Positions 45,602 through 53,878 are shown, counted from the stretch's first letter. The stretch: DNA of 61,456 nt from Verrucomicrobiales bacterium (GCA_947478865.1 CANJXF010000024.1:1-61456); one strand, 5' to 3'. A program made the numbers and translations. Notes: generated by a model from the letters alone, not told the origin.

Positions 45602-46393
45602 TTATAAACGCGGCAGATGGAACCCGCCATCGACGGAAATGATCTGGCCGGTGGAGAATGGGAAATGACCTTTCAACACTGCGTCCACGGCGAGGCCGAC
45701 ATCCTCCGGTTTGCCCCAGCGTTTTTGCGGGATGAGACCGTCGGCGATCAACTTGTCGTATTTCTCTTTCACGCCAGCGGTCATATCGGTCTCCATGATG
45801 CCGGGGCGGATTTCAAAAACCTGCACGCCGTCATTGGCAAGGCGCGTGGCCCAGAGCTGGGCCGTCATGGAAAGGCCGGCTTTCGAGATGCAATATTCGG
45901 CGCGGCTCACGGACGCGGTGTTTGCTGAAATCGACGTGATGAAAATCAATTTGTAACCTGCGCTTAAGCGAGATTGCCCGGGGTTCGCCAGCCAATAGTT
46001 GGCCGCGAGCTGCGAGAGAAAGAACGGGCCTTTCAAATTCACGCCCAGAACTTCATCGTAACTCTCCTCGCCCAGTTCGGTGATGTCCGCGCGGATTCGC
46101 GGCGCCATGCCAGCGTTGTTCACCAAAGCATCGAGGCGTTTGAAGCGGGTCAAAACCTGGTCGAGAATGCGTGATCGATCGGCGCTGCTGCCGAGATTTC
46201 CCTGAACGATGGCGAATTCCTGCGCCGGATTTGCGGCGGATTTTTTGCAGAGCGCAACCGCTTCTTCCGCGGCGGCCTGGTTGCCGTTGAAATGAATGGC
46301 GACGTCGAAGCCGGATTTCGCGCAGGACAAAGCAATGCCGCGACCAAGGCCGCGACTTGCACCGGTGACCAGCACCAAGGGATTTCCATTCAT
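45602..46393 (-). CDS. Short-chain dehydrogenase/reductase (FabG/KduD-like)
   Basis: A 263-residue classical SDR: cofactor motif LVTGASRGLGRGIAL (GxxxGxG), LDALVNNAGMAPR (NNAG), catalytic Ser in LIFITSISANTASVSRAEYC, then Tyr-x-x-x-Lys as YCISK, and the C-terminal STGQIISVDGGFHL. In this position, first gene of a run with GH88 and Eda, it most likely reduces or oxidises a keto-deoxy uronate intermediate, as KduD does, rather than acting in fatty acid synthesis. That assignment rests on context. The stop lies 6 bp before the GH88 start. Confidence 0.85.
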   Translation of the reverse strand: MNGNPLVLVTGASRGLGRGIALSCAKSGFDVAIHFNGNQAAAEEAVALCKKSAANPAQEFAIVQGNLGSSADRSRILDQVLTRFKRLDALVNNAGMAPRIRADITELGEESYDEVLGVNLKGPFFLSQLAANYWLANPGQSRLSAGYKLIFITSISANTASVSRAEYCISKAGLSMTAQLWATRLANDGVQVFEIRPGIMETDMTAGVKEKYDKLIADGLIPQKRWGKPEDVGLAVDAVLKGHFPFSTGQIISVDGGFHLPRL

Positions 46394-46455
46394 CTGGCGA
46401 CGCTAACAAAGAGAGGGGGATTTCGGGAAAGAAATTTTTTGCCCAGCGGAAAAGG

Positions 46456-47004
46456 TTATCTGGCCACGGGCGGCAGCAAGAGCTCGATTTCTTTCTGCCA
46501 CGCTTTCAGCACCGCATCCGTGGCAAGCCCGTAAGTCGATTTAACGATCTCGCCGCGCTTGTTGATCAGGAACAAATTCGGCACCTTCTTTTTGTAATTA
46601 AACTTGTCCACAACGCTTCCTTCCCAATCGAGCATCACGGGATAGGTGAGACCTTTCTGGAAGTAACTCCGGATTTTCGCGCGAAGTGGCTTTGGGACCG
46701 GGGAAAGATCGGCCACGCCAAAAAAATCGAGCTGGGGACGAAACTGCCCTGCGAGAGGCGTGATCCAATCGGCGATGCCCGCGGATCCTTTATGATCGGA
46801 GACGACGAGGATGAGCGGACGTTCGCGCGGAAATTTAATTTCCTGCATGGCATCGTTTTGATCGGCCAGTTTGAAGCCGGCGACGACTGGTTTCTTCGGC
46901 TCTGCAGCAAAGGCGGAGTGTTGAAAAACCACGAGCGCCACCAGCGCAAAGAGCTGCGCGAAACGTGCGAGGCTGAAAAGCGGGTTTGTCCTTTTTTGAA
47001 TCAT
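46456..47004 (-). CDS. Exported thioredoxin-fold protein without cysteines
   Basis: The ATG at 47004 overlaps the stop of the glycosyltransferase gene (ATGA) and gives 182 residues with a signal segment (FSLARFAQLFALVALVVF, cleavage near AFAAE). The rest follows the AhpC/TlpA thioredoxin fold: GFKLADQNDAMQEIKFP, RPLILVVSDHKGSAGIADWI, LDFFGVADLSPVP, LTYPVMLDWEGSVVDKFNYK, then VPNLFLINKRGEIV with the cis-proline. The CXXC position reads SDHKGSAG, with no cysteine. It therefore cannot act as a thiol oxidoreductase in the normal way. It is the last gene of the carotenoid operon; a binding or structural role is possible but unproven. Confidence 0.7.
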   Translation of the reverse strand: MIQKRTNPLFSLARFAQLFALVALVVFQHSAFAAEPKKPVVAGFKLADQNDAMQEIKFPRERPLILVVSDHKGSAGIADWITPLAGQFRPQLDFFGVADLSPVPKPLRAKIRSYFQKGLTYPVMLDWEGSVVDKFNYKKKVPNLFLINKRGEIVKSTYGLATDAVLKAWQKEIELLLPPVAR

Positions 47005-48143
47005 GATGTCTCGACCCGGATGCTGGGTGAATAGGCGCGGCCTTTCCAGATGGCGGGGCGATTCGCGGCGGCACGAATGAGCGCAAACCATTGAATGCCG
47101 ACGAGTGAGGCGATGCCGAGCGGATGCAACAGGGCACTCGTCCATGACTGTTGGAAACGGATTTTTGCGAAGATTCTTGGCGCCAGCGCCATTAATGCCG
47201 CAAGCAGCGCAACGAGGTTTAGGGTTGAGCTTTGAGCGATTCCTGCCCCCAGCAAAACGAACGGAAGCACCTGTCCTCCGAGCAATAAAACCGTCGTTGG
47301 CAATATGAGCTTTGGCGCGCCCAATCCCGCAGTCGCGTTCTTTGCGAGGCCGCTCCAAACTTCGTGATTCCTGTGATACATCCGGCAGGTCGCGACATCG
47401 GTGGCGTCAAAAAGATCGGTCGCGAAACCGGCTTTGCGAAACGCGCGGGTCAGGTCGAGACCGTCATGAATCGACGGAGCGATGGCGGCGTGTCCACCGG
47501 CGCGGCGGTAATCGTCGGCGCGCATGGCGATCAGTTGGCCGCACGCGGCTCCATAGGCGGGATCCCTCGTTCTTCGCATGCGCGCCATCGGCAGAAAACC
47601 GAGCAGGACGAAATGAATCAGAGGAATCAAGAGATGATCGGAGAACGTTCCCAGCGCCTGGCGCGGCACGCCACTGGCGAGACTGGCTCCGGTGGTTTGC
47701 AGAAAGCGGTTGATTCGTCGCAGGGCGTCGGAGCTGAGTCGCACGTCTGCATCAACGAAAACCAAGTTCGGATTTCGCGCCAACTGCGCGAGCGTTTGGC
47801 AGGCAAAGTTCTTGCCGGACCAACCGGCGGGCAGCGGCGGCGCTGAGGCAAGGCGGACGCGGGAATCGTCTCGGGAAAACTCGGCAACGATCTCCGCCGT
47901 CCGATCCGTGGAATGATCATCGAGCACCAGTACTTCGAAATCAGCAGCGTCGTTTTCGAGAATGGATCGGAGCGTCCCCGGTAAATTGTGTTCTTCGTTC
48001 CGCGCCGGAATCAGCACGGAAATTTTCTCAGCCGCTGGCTCCGATGGGGCCGATGCTGTCCTTCGATACGCGCGGAGATTGAACAGAAAAAGGAGGCAGG
48101 GAATCGCCGCCAGGAACAAAGAAATCCATGCGAGCGTTGTCAT
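47001..48143 (-). CDS. Family 2 glycosyltransferase of the carotenoid operon (CrtQ-like)
   Basis: With the ATG at 48143 the protein has 380 residues. An N-terminal membrane segment (LAWISLFLAAIPCLLFLFNL) is followed by the GT2 domain: EKISVLIPARNEEHNLPGTL, FEVLVLDDHSTDRTAEIVAE, AGWSGKNFACQTLAQLARNP, LVFVDADVRLSSDALRRIN (the DxD), and IHDGLDLTRAFRKAGFATDL. Two or more C-terminal hydrophobic segments follow. This layout is shared by CrtQ of staphylococci and by related carotenoid and hopanoid-associated transferases. Within this operon it likely glucosylates a carotenoic acid. It overlaps both flanking genes by 4 bp. Confidence 0.8.
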   Translation of the reverse strand: MTTLAWISLFLAAIPCLLFLFNLRAYRRTASAPSEPAAEKISVLIPARNEEHNLPGTLRSILENDAADFEVLVLDDHSTDRTAEIVAEFSRDDSRVRLASAPPLPAGWSGKNFACQTLAQLARNPNLVFVDADVRLSSDALRRINRFLQTTGASLASGVPRQALGTFSDHLLIPLIHFVLLGFLPMARMRRTRDPAYGAACGQLIAMRADDYRRAGGHAAIAPSIHDGLDLTRAFRKAGFATDLFDATDVATCRMYHRNHEVWSGLAKNATAGLGAPKLILPTTVLLLGGQVLPFVLLGAGIAQSSTLNLVALLAALMALAPRIFAKIRFQQSWTSALLHPLGIASLVGIQWFALIRAAANRPAIWKGRAYSPSIRVETS

Positions 48144-48994
48144 TTCCCGCTGTGTTCCAGGTTGAATTTGTCTCCGCGCCATGCCGCCATGCCGCGACGC
48201 CACCGATCGTAAAACCAATTCACACCGCCGCCGCTGCGAAATAGAATTTGGAAATCAGCCGGGTTGCGTCGCAGGGATTCCAAGGCGAGCGCGTCCTGTG
48301 TTTCGGCCAGGCGAGTTTCGAAAACTGCCGTCCATTTTGCGGGGGGCAAATCGTGCAGAGCAGGTTCACCGGAGCGGATCGGTGAGCCGAAACGGCAAAG
48401 GATTTCCGGCATTCGTTCTTCCCAGAAGGAGAAGTCGAGGGCGAGCGGGATGAACTTCAGCGCGGCATTGCGCGCGGCGAGATGGCCGAGGCCGGCCTGA
48501 AATTTAAGCGGGCGTTCCCGCGCATCGGCGAAACGTCCTTGCGGCGTCAGCCAAAGCAACGAGCGTGGCGCGTCCAGGATTGTCCCTGACGTGCGAAGAA
48601 ACTTGGCGGCTCCGCGCCACGAACTTTGGTCGATGCCAAACAAGCCGATGCGTCCGAGCATTTTATATTTCTCGAGCGCTTTGGCATCAATCGGAGCGAA
48701 GGATTGATGCTGCGGAAAAAATTGTTGGCTCAGGAAAAGACAAACCAAAGGATCCCACCAGGACGAGTGATTGAGAAAAATCACTGCTGATTCGTCCTTC
48801 AAATCGGGCGGCATGCCTGCGCAGGAAAGGCGGAGCGTGTGGAAATTCTTTTTCAGATAACGAGTCGAGTAACCGGTGAACCACTTCCGCATCCACGCGT
48901 TGATTTTCGGGACATCCCCCTTGAGCGCAGGGCTGCCCGCCGAACGCTTGGCGATCGTTTCCAGAAAATTTTGCGGTGCCGTTTCAGTGTGCAT
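48140..48994 (-). CDS. PlsC-type acyltransferase of the carotenoid operon
   Basis: With the start at 48994 the protein has 284 residues. It carries the 1-acylglycerol-phosphate acyltransferase block I VIFLNHSSWWDPLVCLFLSQ (H-x4-D), block II-like GLFGIDQSSWRGAAKFLRTS, and block III LLWLTPQGRFADARERPLKF. It lacks a clear membrane span except near the active site. In this operon the likely acceptor is the sugar of a glycosylated carotenoid, the step done by CrtO in staphyloxanthin synthesis, although CrtO is from another protein family. It overlaps the upstream desaturase gene by 11 bp and the downstream transferase gene by 4 bp. Confidence 0.8.
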   Translation of the reverse strand: MHTETAPQNFLETIAKRSAGSPALKGDVPKINAWMRKWFTGYSTRYLKKNFHTLRLSCAGMPPDLKDESAVIFLNHSSWWDPLVCLFLSQQFFPQHQSFAPIDAKALEKYKMLGRIGLFGIDQSSWRGAAKFLRTSGTILDAPRSLLWLTPQGRFADARERPLKFQAGLGHLAARNAALKFIPLALDFSFWEERMPEILCRFGSPIRSGEPALHDLPPAKWTAVFETRLAETQDALALESLRRNPADFQILFRSGGGVNWFYDRWRRGMAAWRGDKFNLEHSGK

Positions 48995-50558
48995 GAGCGG
49001 GGGCTTCGGTGCGAACGCGCGGGCTTGAAGCTCTGCGCGGCTTTGCAAATCCATCTTGATCGAGTGAATCAGCGGCGATCCAGCCGGACATCATGACCAT
49101 CGGCATGCCGGGTCCGGGGTGGGCCGCGCCGCCCGCAAGATAAAGTCCGCGAACATCGGGGCTGCGATTGCCGGGCTTGAATGCGCCGAGGAATTTGCCG
49201 TGGCTGGCGAGTCCATAGATCGCGCCGTTCAACACGCGGTAGCGATCGTGAATGTCCTGCGGCGTCAGTGTTTTCTCGGTCACGATGCGGCTTTCCAAGT
49301 CTTTCATGCCGCCGGTCGTGGCGAGTTTGTCCAGAATGACGCGACGATATTCGGGCAACATTTCTTTCCAGTTGTGGTGCGGCCGCAGATAGGGCGTGTG
49401 GACCAGGATGTAGAGGGCTTCGCCGCCTGCGGGCGCGACCTCGGGTTCCGTTTGAGCGGGCGCGCAGACGTAGCAGGTCGGGTCGGGCGCGGGTTCGCCC
49501 TTCTTGTAAATGCTTTCAAATTCCGCGTGCGGATCTTTGGAGAAAACAAAATTGTGATGCAACAGATGTTCGTAGCGCCGATTCAATCCGAGATAAAGGA
49601 CCACGCCAGAGCACGCGGGTTCGTAGGTGCGACGGTCTGCAAATTTCTGCTCCGCGACTCCGCCGAGCAATTTACGATGCGTGCGGACGGAATCGCAATT
49701 CGACACGACCGCCTGCAACGGGATGAATTCGCCGGAGTCGGTTTCCACCCCTGTCACCGCGCCTTCATCGGTCCGAATCCGAGCGACCTGGGTGCTGGAA
49801 CGAATATCGACGCCGAGTTCGCCCGCGAGCTTAAGCAGCGCGTTTGGAACCGCGCGCGTTCCGCCGCGCGGATACCAGATTCCCTCCTCGGTTTGCATGT
49901 GGGCGATGCCGCAAAGAATAGCAGGGGAAGCGTCGGGCGATGAGCCGACGTATTGCGTGAAGTGATCCATCATTTGCGCCACGCGCGCGTCCGGGATGTG
50001 CGAGCGAACTGAGGAGCCAACGCTGCGGCCCATCCGCATCGCGAGCAGGTCGGAGAGCGTGCCGGGTTTTAACGATTTGGAATCCATCATGTCGCGCAAG
50101 CCGCCGATCGAACGCCAGAAGTAATGGCGGCGGGAAATCCCGTGAAGCCGTTCCGACCAGTTGAGAAAACGACGATAACCTGCGCTCGTTTTTTCGTCGG
50201 GCGAAAATGATCGGAGAATTTTCGACATCGCATCGACGTCCGACACGAGGTCCAGCGTGGAACCGTCGGTAAAGAAAGAGCGCCATTGCGGGTCGAGCGG
50301 AATGAGTTCGAGGTAATCGTCCAGGTTGCGATCCGCTTCCTCGAAGATTCGGCGGAGGACGGAAGGCACGGTCAGAATCGTTGGCCCCATGTCGAACCGG
50401 AAACCGCCGTCATTGAGCTGGGCCGCCTTGCCGCCGAGCCAGGGATTGGCTTCGAACAAAACCACGGAATGCCCGCGAGCGGCGAGTGTGCAGGCTGCGG
50501 CTAATCCACCGAGCCCGCCGCCGACAACGCCGACGCGATTCTCTTTGAACATGATCAT
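48984..50558 (-). CDS. CrtI/CrtP-type carotenoid desaturase or oxidase
   Basis: The ATG at 50558, preceded by AAGGAG, gives 524 residues. The FAD-binding N-terminus is VGVVGGGLGGLAAACTLAAR, then NPWLGGKAAQLNDGGFRFDM, GPTILTVPSVLRRIFEE, and the C-terminal carotenoid-desaturase motif GLYLAGGAAHPGPGMPMVMM. Members of this family desaturate phytoene-like substrates or oxidise a terminal methyl group to an aldehyde (CrtP/CrtNb). With a second family member and an aldehyde dehydrogenase in the same operon, one of the two is probably the oxidase. I cannot tell which by eye. It overlaps the aldehyde dehydrogenase gene by 4 bp. Confidence 0.85.
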   Translation of the reverse strand: MIMFKENRVGVVGGGLGGLAAACTLAARGHSVVLFEANPWLGGKAAQLNDGGFRFDMGPTILTVPSVLRRIFEEADRNLDDYLELIPLDPQWRSFFTDGSTLDLVSDVDAMSKILRSFSPDEKTSAGYRRFLNWSERLHGISRRHYFWRSIGGLRDMMDSKSLKPGTLSDLLAMRMGRSVGSSVRSHIPDARVAQMMDHFTQYVGSSPDASPAILCGIAHMQTEEGIWYPRGGTRAVPNALLKLAGELGVDIRSSTQVARIRTDEGAVTGVETDSGEFIPLQAVVSNCDSVRTHRKLLGGVAEQKFADRRTYEPACSGVVLYLGLNRRYEHLLHHNFVFSKDPHAEFESIYKKGEPAPDPTCYVCAPAQTEPEVAPAGGEALYILVHTPYLRPHHNWKEMLPEYRRVILDKLATTGGMKDLESRIVTEKTLTPQDIHDRYRVLNGAIYGLASHGKFLGAFKPGNRSPDVRGLYLAGGAAHPGPGMPMVMMSGWIAADSLDQDGFAKPRRASSPRVRTEAPAHAH

Positions 50559-52093
50559 ATATTCTCCTTCCTCGTCTCTGAATTGAATGACTTGACTGAA
50601 TCTGTTCTCCGCGCCGAGCGCATCAAGCGGATGAGCGCGGCGAGTTTCTGCCGAAGCGAACCGCCGTGTGAAACTTGTAAAAACGCCCTCAGCAAATTGG
50701 CGTCGCCGGGTTGCGGTTCTTGCAAATGCGGGCGCCATTTGCCGCGACGCAGCGCGATCACCTTTGGAGCGGTCATGTCCAACAAACCTTCCGCTCCGCG
50801 CGTTGAGCCGAACCCGCTGCGCTTCCTCCCGCCGAACGGAACGCGCGGATCAGCTGTCGGCACAATGAGGTCGTTGATGGTGACGACGCCTGCGTCGATT
50901 TTTTTTGCCAGAGCCATTGCCGCATTCTCATCGGAGCTGAAAACGCTTGCCCCCAGGGCGAACGGGCATCGCGCCGCGAAATCGAGTGCCTCATTGTCAT
51001 CAGAAACGGTCACCAACGAAATCACCGGCGCGAAAATGTCTGCCTGCAATAGATCCATCATCGGATTCGCGCCGGCTAGAATGAGTGGAGCGCAAAGCTG
51101 GTTTGCGGCGATGAGTTCTCCTTTCACCAGATGGGCGCCTTGCTGTATCGCCCTCTCAATGAGTGGAAGAAGTTTGGCGCTGGTTCGCGTGTCGGGCAGG
51201 GAATGTTCCTTGGCGTGAACCAACTCCGCGAGGCGTCCTTCGAGTTCGGTTGCTCGCGAGTGATGCACAAAAACGCGGCGGGGCGCAATGCAGGTTGCGC
51301 CGGCATTGAGGCGAAGGCCAAAAAGGAGCGAGCGCACGACGAGGTCAAGGTTAGCATCCGCACGCACGAAAACGGCGTCGCAACCGGACAGCTCCATGGT
51401 TGTTGGAATCAATTTGTCCGCGGCGGCGTGCAGAATTTTTTTTCCCGTTTCAGTCGAGCCGGTGAAAATAATTTTGTCCACGCCGGCGGCGATGGCCGCA
51501 TGCGCGGCTTCGGCGGTCTCGGGCAAGACATGGAGCAGAGCTGGATCAAGCCCGGCCCCGGCGAGGAGCTTTGAAAATGCGCTGGCGATGGTGGTGCCGC
51601 CCGGCGCGGGTTTCAGGAGAACGGCATTTCCAGCCGCGAGCGCCTGCAGAGCAATCCCGCCCGGAATGAACAGCGGATAGTTGGAAGGAGAAATGACGAG
51701 CACGACACCCAGCGGGTCACGGCGAATTTCGGTGCGAGTGCGTGTGAGCCACACCGGACGCTGTTTGCTCCCCAACTTTTTTGGCGCAAGAATGTTTGCG
51801 GCGCTGCGTTCTAAAAATTGGCAGGCGTCGGCCAGCGGAATGATTTGCGCGCTGAGAATTTCGGCTTCCGGGCGGCCCGTTGTTTTGCTGATGAGTGTCG
51901 CCAGCGCAGCGGACTTTTCCGCCAGAGAATGACGAAAGCGTTTCAGCGCGGAGAGCCGGTTTGAAATCGAAAGGCCCGCCCAGCGTTGCTGGGCTCGCCG
52001 CATCCTGCCGAGGACGATGGGCAAATGATCGCCGCGGAAAATCGTAATCTCGTGCTGCGGTTCTTCGATTCCTGCGTTTACGTCCAGTTTCAT
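50555..52093 (-). CDS. Aldehyde dehydrogenase, probable carotenoid aldehyde oxidiser
   Basis: The 512-residue protein (ATG at 52093) belongs to the NAD(P)-dependent ALDH superfamily: PLGVVLVISPSNYPLFIPGG, GNAVLLKPAPGGTTIASAFS, IIFTGSTETGKKILHAA, TTMELSGCDAVFVRADANLD with the general-base Glu, LNAGATCIAPRRVFVH with the catalytic Cys, and PRVPFGGRKRSGFGSTRGAE. Its place between two desaturase/oxidase genes points to conversion of an apo-carotenal to the carotenoic acid, as done by AldH/CrtNc in C30 pathways. It starts 13 bp after the upstream gene and overlaps the next by 4 bp. The last 50 residues, basic and Ser/Arg-rich, exceed the usual ALDH end. Confidence 0.85.
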   Translation of the reverse strand: MKLDVNAGIEEPQHEITIFRGDHLPIVLGRMRRAQQRWAGLSISNRLSALKRFRHSLAEKSAALATLISKTTGRPEAEILSAQIIPLADACQFLERSAANILAPKKLGSKQRPVWLTRTRTEIRRDPLGVVLVISPSNYPLFIPGGIALQALAAGNAVLLKPAPGGTTIASAFSKLLAGAGLDPALLHVLPETAEAAHAAIAAGVDKIIFTGSTETGKKILHAAADKLIPTTMELSGCDAVFVRADANLDLVVRSLLFGLRLNAGATCIAPRRVFVHHSRATELEGRLAELVHAKEHSLPDTRTSAKLLPLIERAIQQGAHLVKGELIAANQLCAPLILAGANPMMDLLQADIFAPVISLVTVSDDNEALDFAARCPFALGASVFSSDENAAMALAKKIDAGVVTINDLIVPTADPRVPFGGRKRSGFGSTRGAEGLLDMTAPKVIALRRGKWRPHLQEPQPGDANLLRAFLQVSHGGSLRQKLAALIRLMRSARRTDSVKSFNSETRKENI

Positions 52094-52106
52094 AACGTGG
52101 CTCCGG

Positions 52107-53657
52107 TCATGACATTGCCATCTCCTTTTCGCTGAGGGATTGAGCCCGCGTTGGAGGATTCGAATTGTTCCACGGGACGGGAATATCAAGATCGTTGAGC
52201 AGCAACTTGGAGCTGATTCGCGCCGATTCAAAAATGACGGGTAGACCGCTGCCGGGATGCGTGCCGCCGCCGACGAGATACACGCCGTCGAGATCTTCGA
52301 AACGATTGTTCGGGCGGAGGTGGAGCATTTGATCGAGGGTGTGCGCGAGATTAAAGGTGGCGCCGCGGTAAATTTCATAGCGCGAATCCCAATCGGAAGG
52401 GGTGACAATGCGCTCGTAACGAATCCGTTTTTCAACATCGGCGTAACCGGCTTTCTTAATTTGCCGGAGCAGGAGATCGCGATAGCGGGCGCGCTCCTTG
52501 TTCCAGTCCACGTTCGGATGCTGATGCGTCACGGGAGCAAGAACGTAGAGCGTGGAATGATCGCGCGGCGCGAGGCCGGGATCAGTCACGCACGCATTTT
52601 GCACGTAGAAACTCGGGTCGTTGCTCAAGACGTGCTGGTTCTCGATTTCGTCGAGATTGCGCGCGTAATCCTCGGCGATATGGATCGTGTGATGCGGGAG
52701 GTCGTAGCGGCCTTCGATGCCGAGATACATCATGAAGGTCGAACAGGAATATTTTTTCTTGGCCAATTTCTTGTCGGTCCAACGATTGCGGAGATGATCT
52801 GGAACGAGTTTTTGCATCGCACGCGCAAAGTCGGCATTGACCACAACGGAATCCGCATTGTGAACGCTGGTTTCCGTGCGGACGCCCACCGCCCGTTTGC
52901 CCGCAAATAAAATTTCTTTAACCGGGTCATTCAGCGAGATCTCGACACCGAGCCGTTCGGCCACGCGCGCCATGGCTGCCGTGATTGCGGCGCACCCGCC
53001 GATCGGATGGAAGACGCCGTATTCGTATTCCAAGAAGCTGAGAATGCTGAACAAGCTTGGGCACCGGAATGGCGACATTCCGAGGTATTTCGACTGGAAA
53101 CAAAACGCGAGGCGCACGCGCTCGTCGGTGAAGAAGCGTTTGAGGTAGGTGTCCACGGATTGATGCGGACGCAGCACCATCAACATCTTGATCAGACGGG
53201 TTTGCACCAGGTCTTGCCATCGGAGAAAGGCGCTTTCGAGACATGGCTCCATGAGCTTCAGCTTGGTGCGATTCTCGTCGAGGAAGCGTCGGAATCCGGG
53301 CGCGTCGGCTGGCGAGAGTCCCGCAATTTCCTGTTCCATTTTGGCGATGTCGGGCGTGGCATCGATTCGTCCGCCGGAACCAAATTGAATTCGATATTGC
53401 GGATCGAGGCGGACCATTTCGACTTCGTCGCGCAGGGAGGTTCCCGCGACGCGAAATATCTCGTCGAGCACGCGCGGATATAGAAAAAAGGTTGGGCCCA
53501 GATCAAATTTGTATCCATCCGACTCAAGGCTCGAGGTGCGTCCGCCGAGGACGGGAAGGCGTTCGAGAATTTTCACGCGCACGCCCGAGGCGGCAAGGAG
53601 GATAGCTGAAGCAAGTCCGCCCGGCCCGGCGCCGATGATGATGGCTTGTTTAGTCAT
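52107..53657 (-). CDS. CrtN/CrtI-type carotenoid desaturase, first gene of the operon
   Basis: The ATG at 53657 gives 516 residues: FAD motif AIIIGAGPGGLASAILLAAS, RLPVLGGRTSSLESDGYKFD, LGPTFFLYPRVLDEIF, the mid-region FQSKYLGMSPFRCPSLFSIL, then EYEYGVFHPIGGCAAITAAM and the C-terminal GVYLVGGGTHPGSGLPVIFE. These are features of diapophytoene/phytoene desaturases. Being promoter-proximal it probably makes the conjugated chain, but C30 and C40 substrates cannot be distinguished by eye. Its promoter region holds TGTCTAA repeats shared with the divergent CarH-type gene. No synthase gene adjoins it. Confidence 0.88.
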   Translation of the reverse strand: MTKQAIIIGAGPGGLASAILLAASGVRVKILERLPVLGGRTSSLESDGYKFDLGPTFFLYPRVLDEIFRVAGTSLRDEVEMVRLDPQYRIQFGSGGRIDATPDIAKMEQEIAGLSPADAPGFRRFLDENRTKLKLMEPCLESAFLRWQDLVQTRLIKMLMVLRPHQSVDTYLKRFFTDERVRLAFCFQSKYLGMSPFRCPSLFSILSFLEYEYGVFHPIGGCAAITAAMARVAERLGVEISLNDPVKEILFAGKRAVGVRTETSVHNADSVVVNADFARAMQKLVPDHLRNRWTDKKLAKKKYSCSTFMMYLGIEGRYDLPHHTIHIAEDYARNLDEIENQHVLSNDPSFYVQNACVTDPGLAPRDHSTLYVLAPVTHQHPNVDWNKERARYRDLLLRQIKKAGYADVEKRIRYERIVTPSDWDSRYEIYRGATFNLAHTLDQMLHLRPNNRFEDLDGVYLVGGGTHPGSGLPVIFESARISSKLLLNDLDIPVPWNNSNPPTRAQSLSEKEMAMS

Positions 53658-53697
53658 AGGTTGAAATTTAACGGCGCAACCGCGCGCTCTTGTTGAT

Positions 53698-53742
53698 ACA
53701 ATGTCTAAGGTATGTCTAAATGTCAATAGTTTGTCTAAATTC
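53698..53742 (-). promoter_or_regulatory. Promoter and repeat operator of the carotenoid operon
   Basis: On the plus strand TGTCTAA occurs at 53702, 53713 and 53732 and TGTCAAT at 53721. The first two are 11 bp apart and the last two are 11 bp apart. On the minus strand TGTCAA reads TTGACA, a perfect -35 box (53726-53721), followed 17 bp later by CATTGT (53703-53698) as a weak -10. The repeats therefore cover the promoter from -35 to -10. The 11-bp direct-repeat spacing is the form of operator known for CarH. Confidence 0.7.
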
Positions 53743-53837
53743 AGTCGGCAAACCTGTTTTTCCGGATCACGAAAGCATGTTTTAGATGTGAATTTTTGGT
53801 TTGTCGGCTTGCCTAACTGCGATGCGGAAATCAGGCC

Positions 53838-53878
53838 TTGCCAAATCAGGGTGGAGGCGTCTAAGATATGTCTAATTT
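53838..53878 (+). promoter_or_regulatory. Promoter and repeat operator of the carH-like gene
   Basis: TTGCCA (53838-53843) and TAAGAT (53862-53867) lie 18 bp apart and would start transcription just before the ATG at 53879. A pair of repeats, CGTCTAA at 53858 and TGTCTAA at 53869, again 11 bp apart, covers the -10 and the start point. No Shine-Dalgarno sequence precedes the ATG and an in-frame TAA lies two codons upstream, so the mRNA may be leaderless. The pattern suggests autorepression. Confidence 0.6.

Noticed and set aside
53698-53878. CRISPR-like array from the TGTCTAA repeats
   Set aside because: Units are 7 bp with 11-bp spacing, far too short for CRISPR; a regulator operator explains them.
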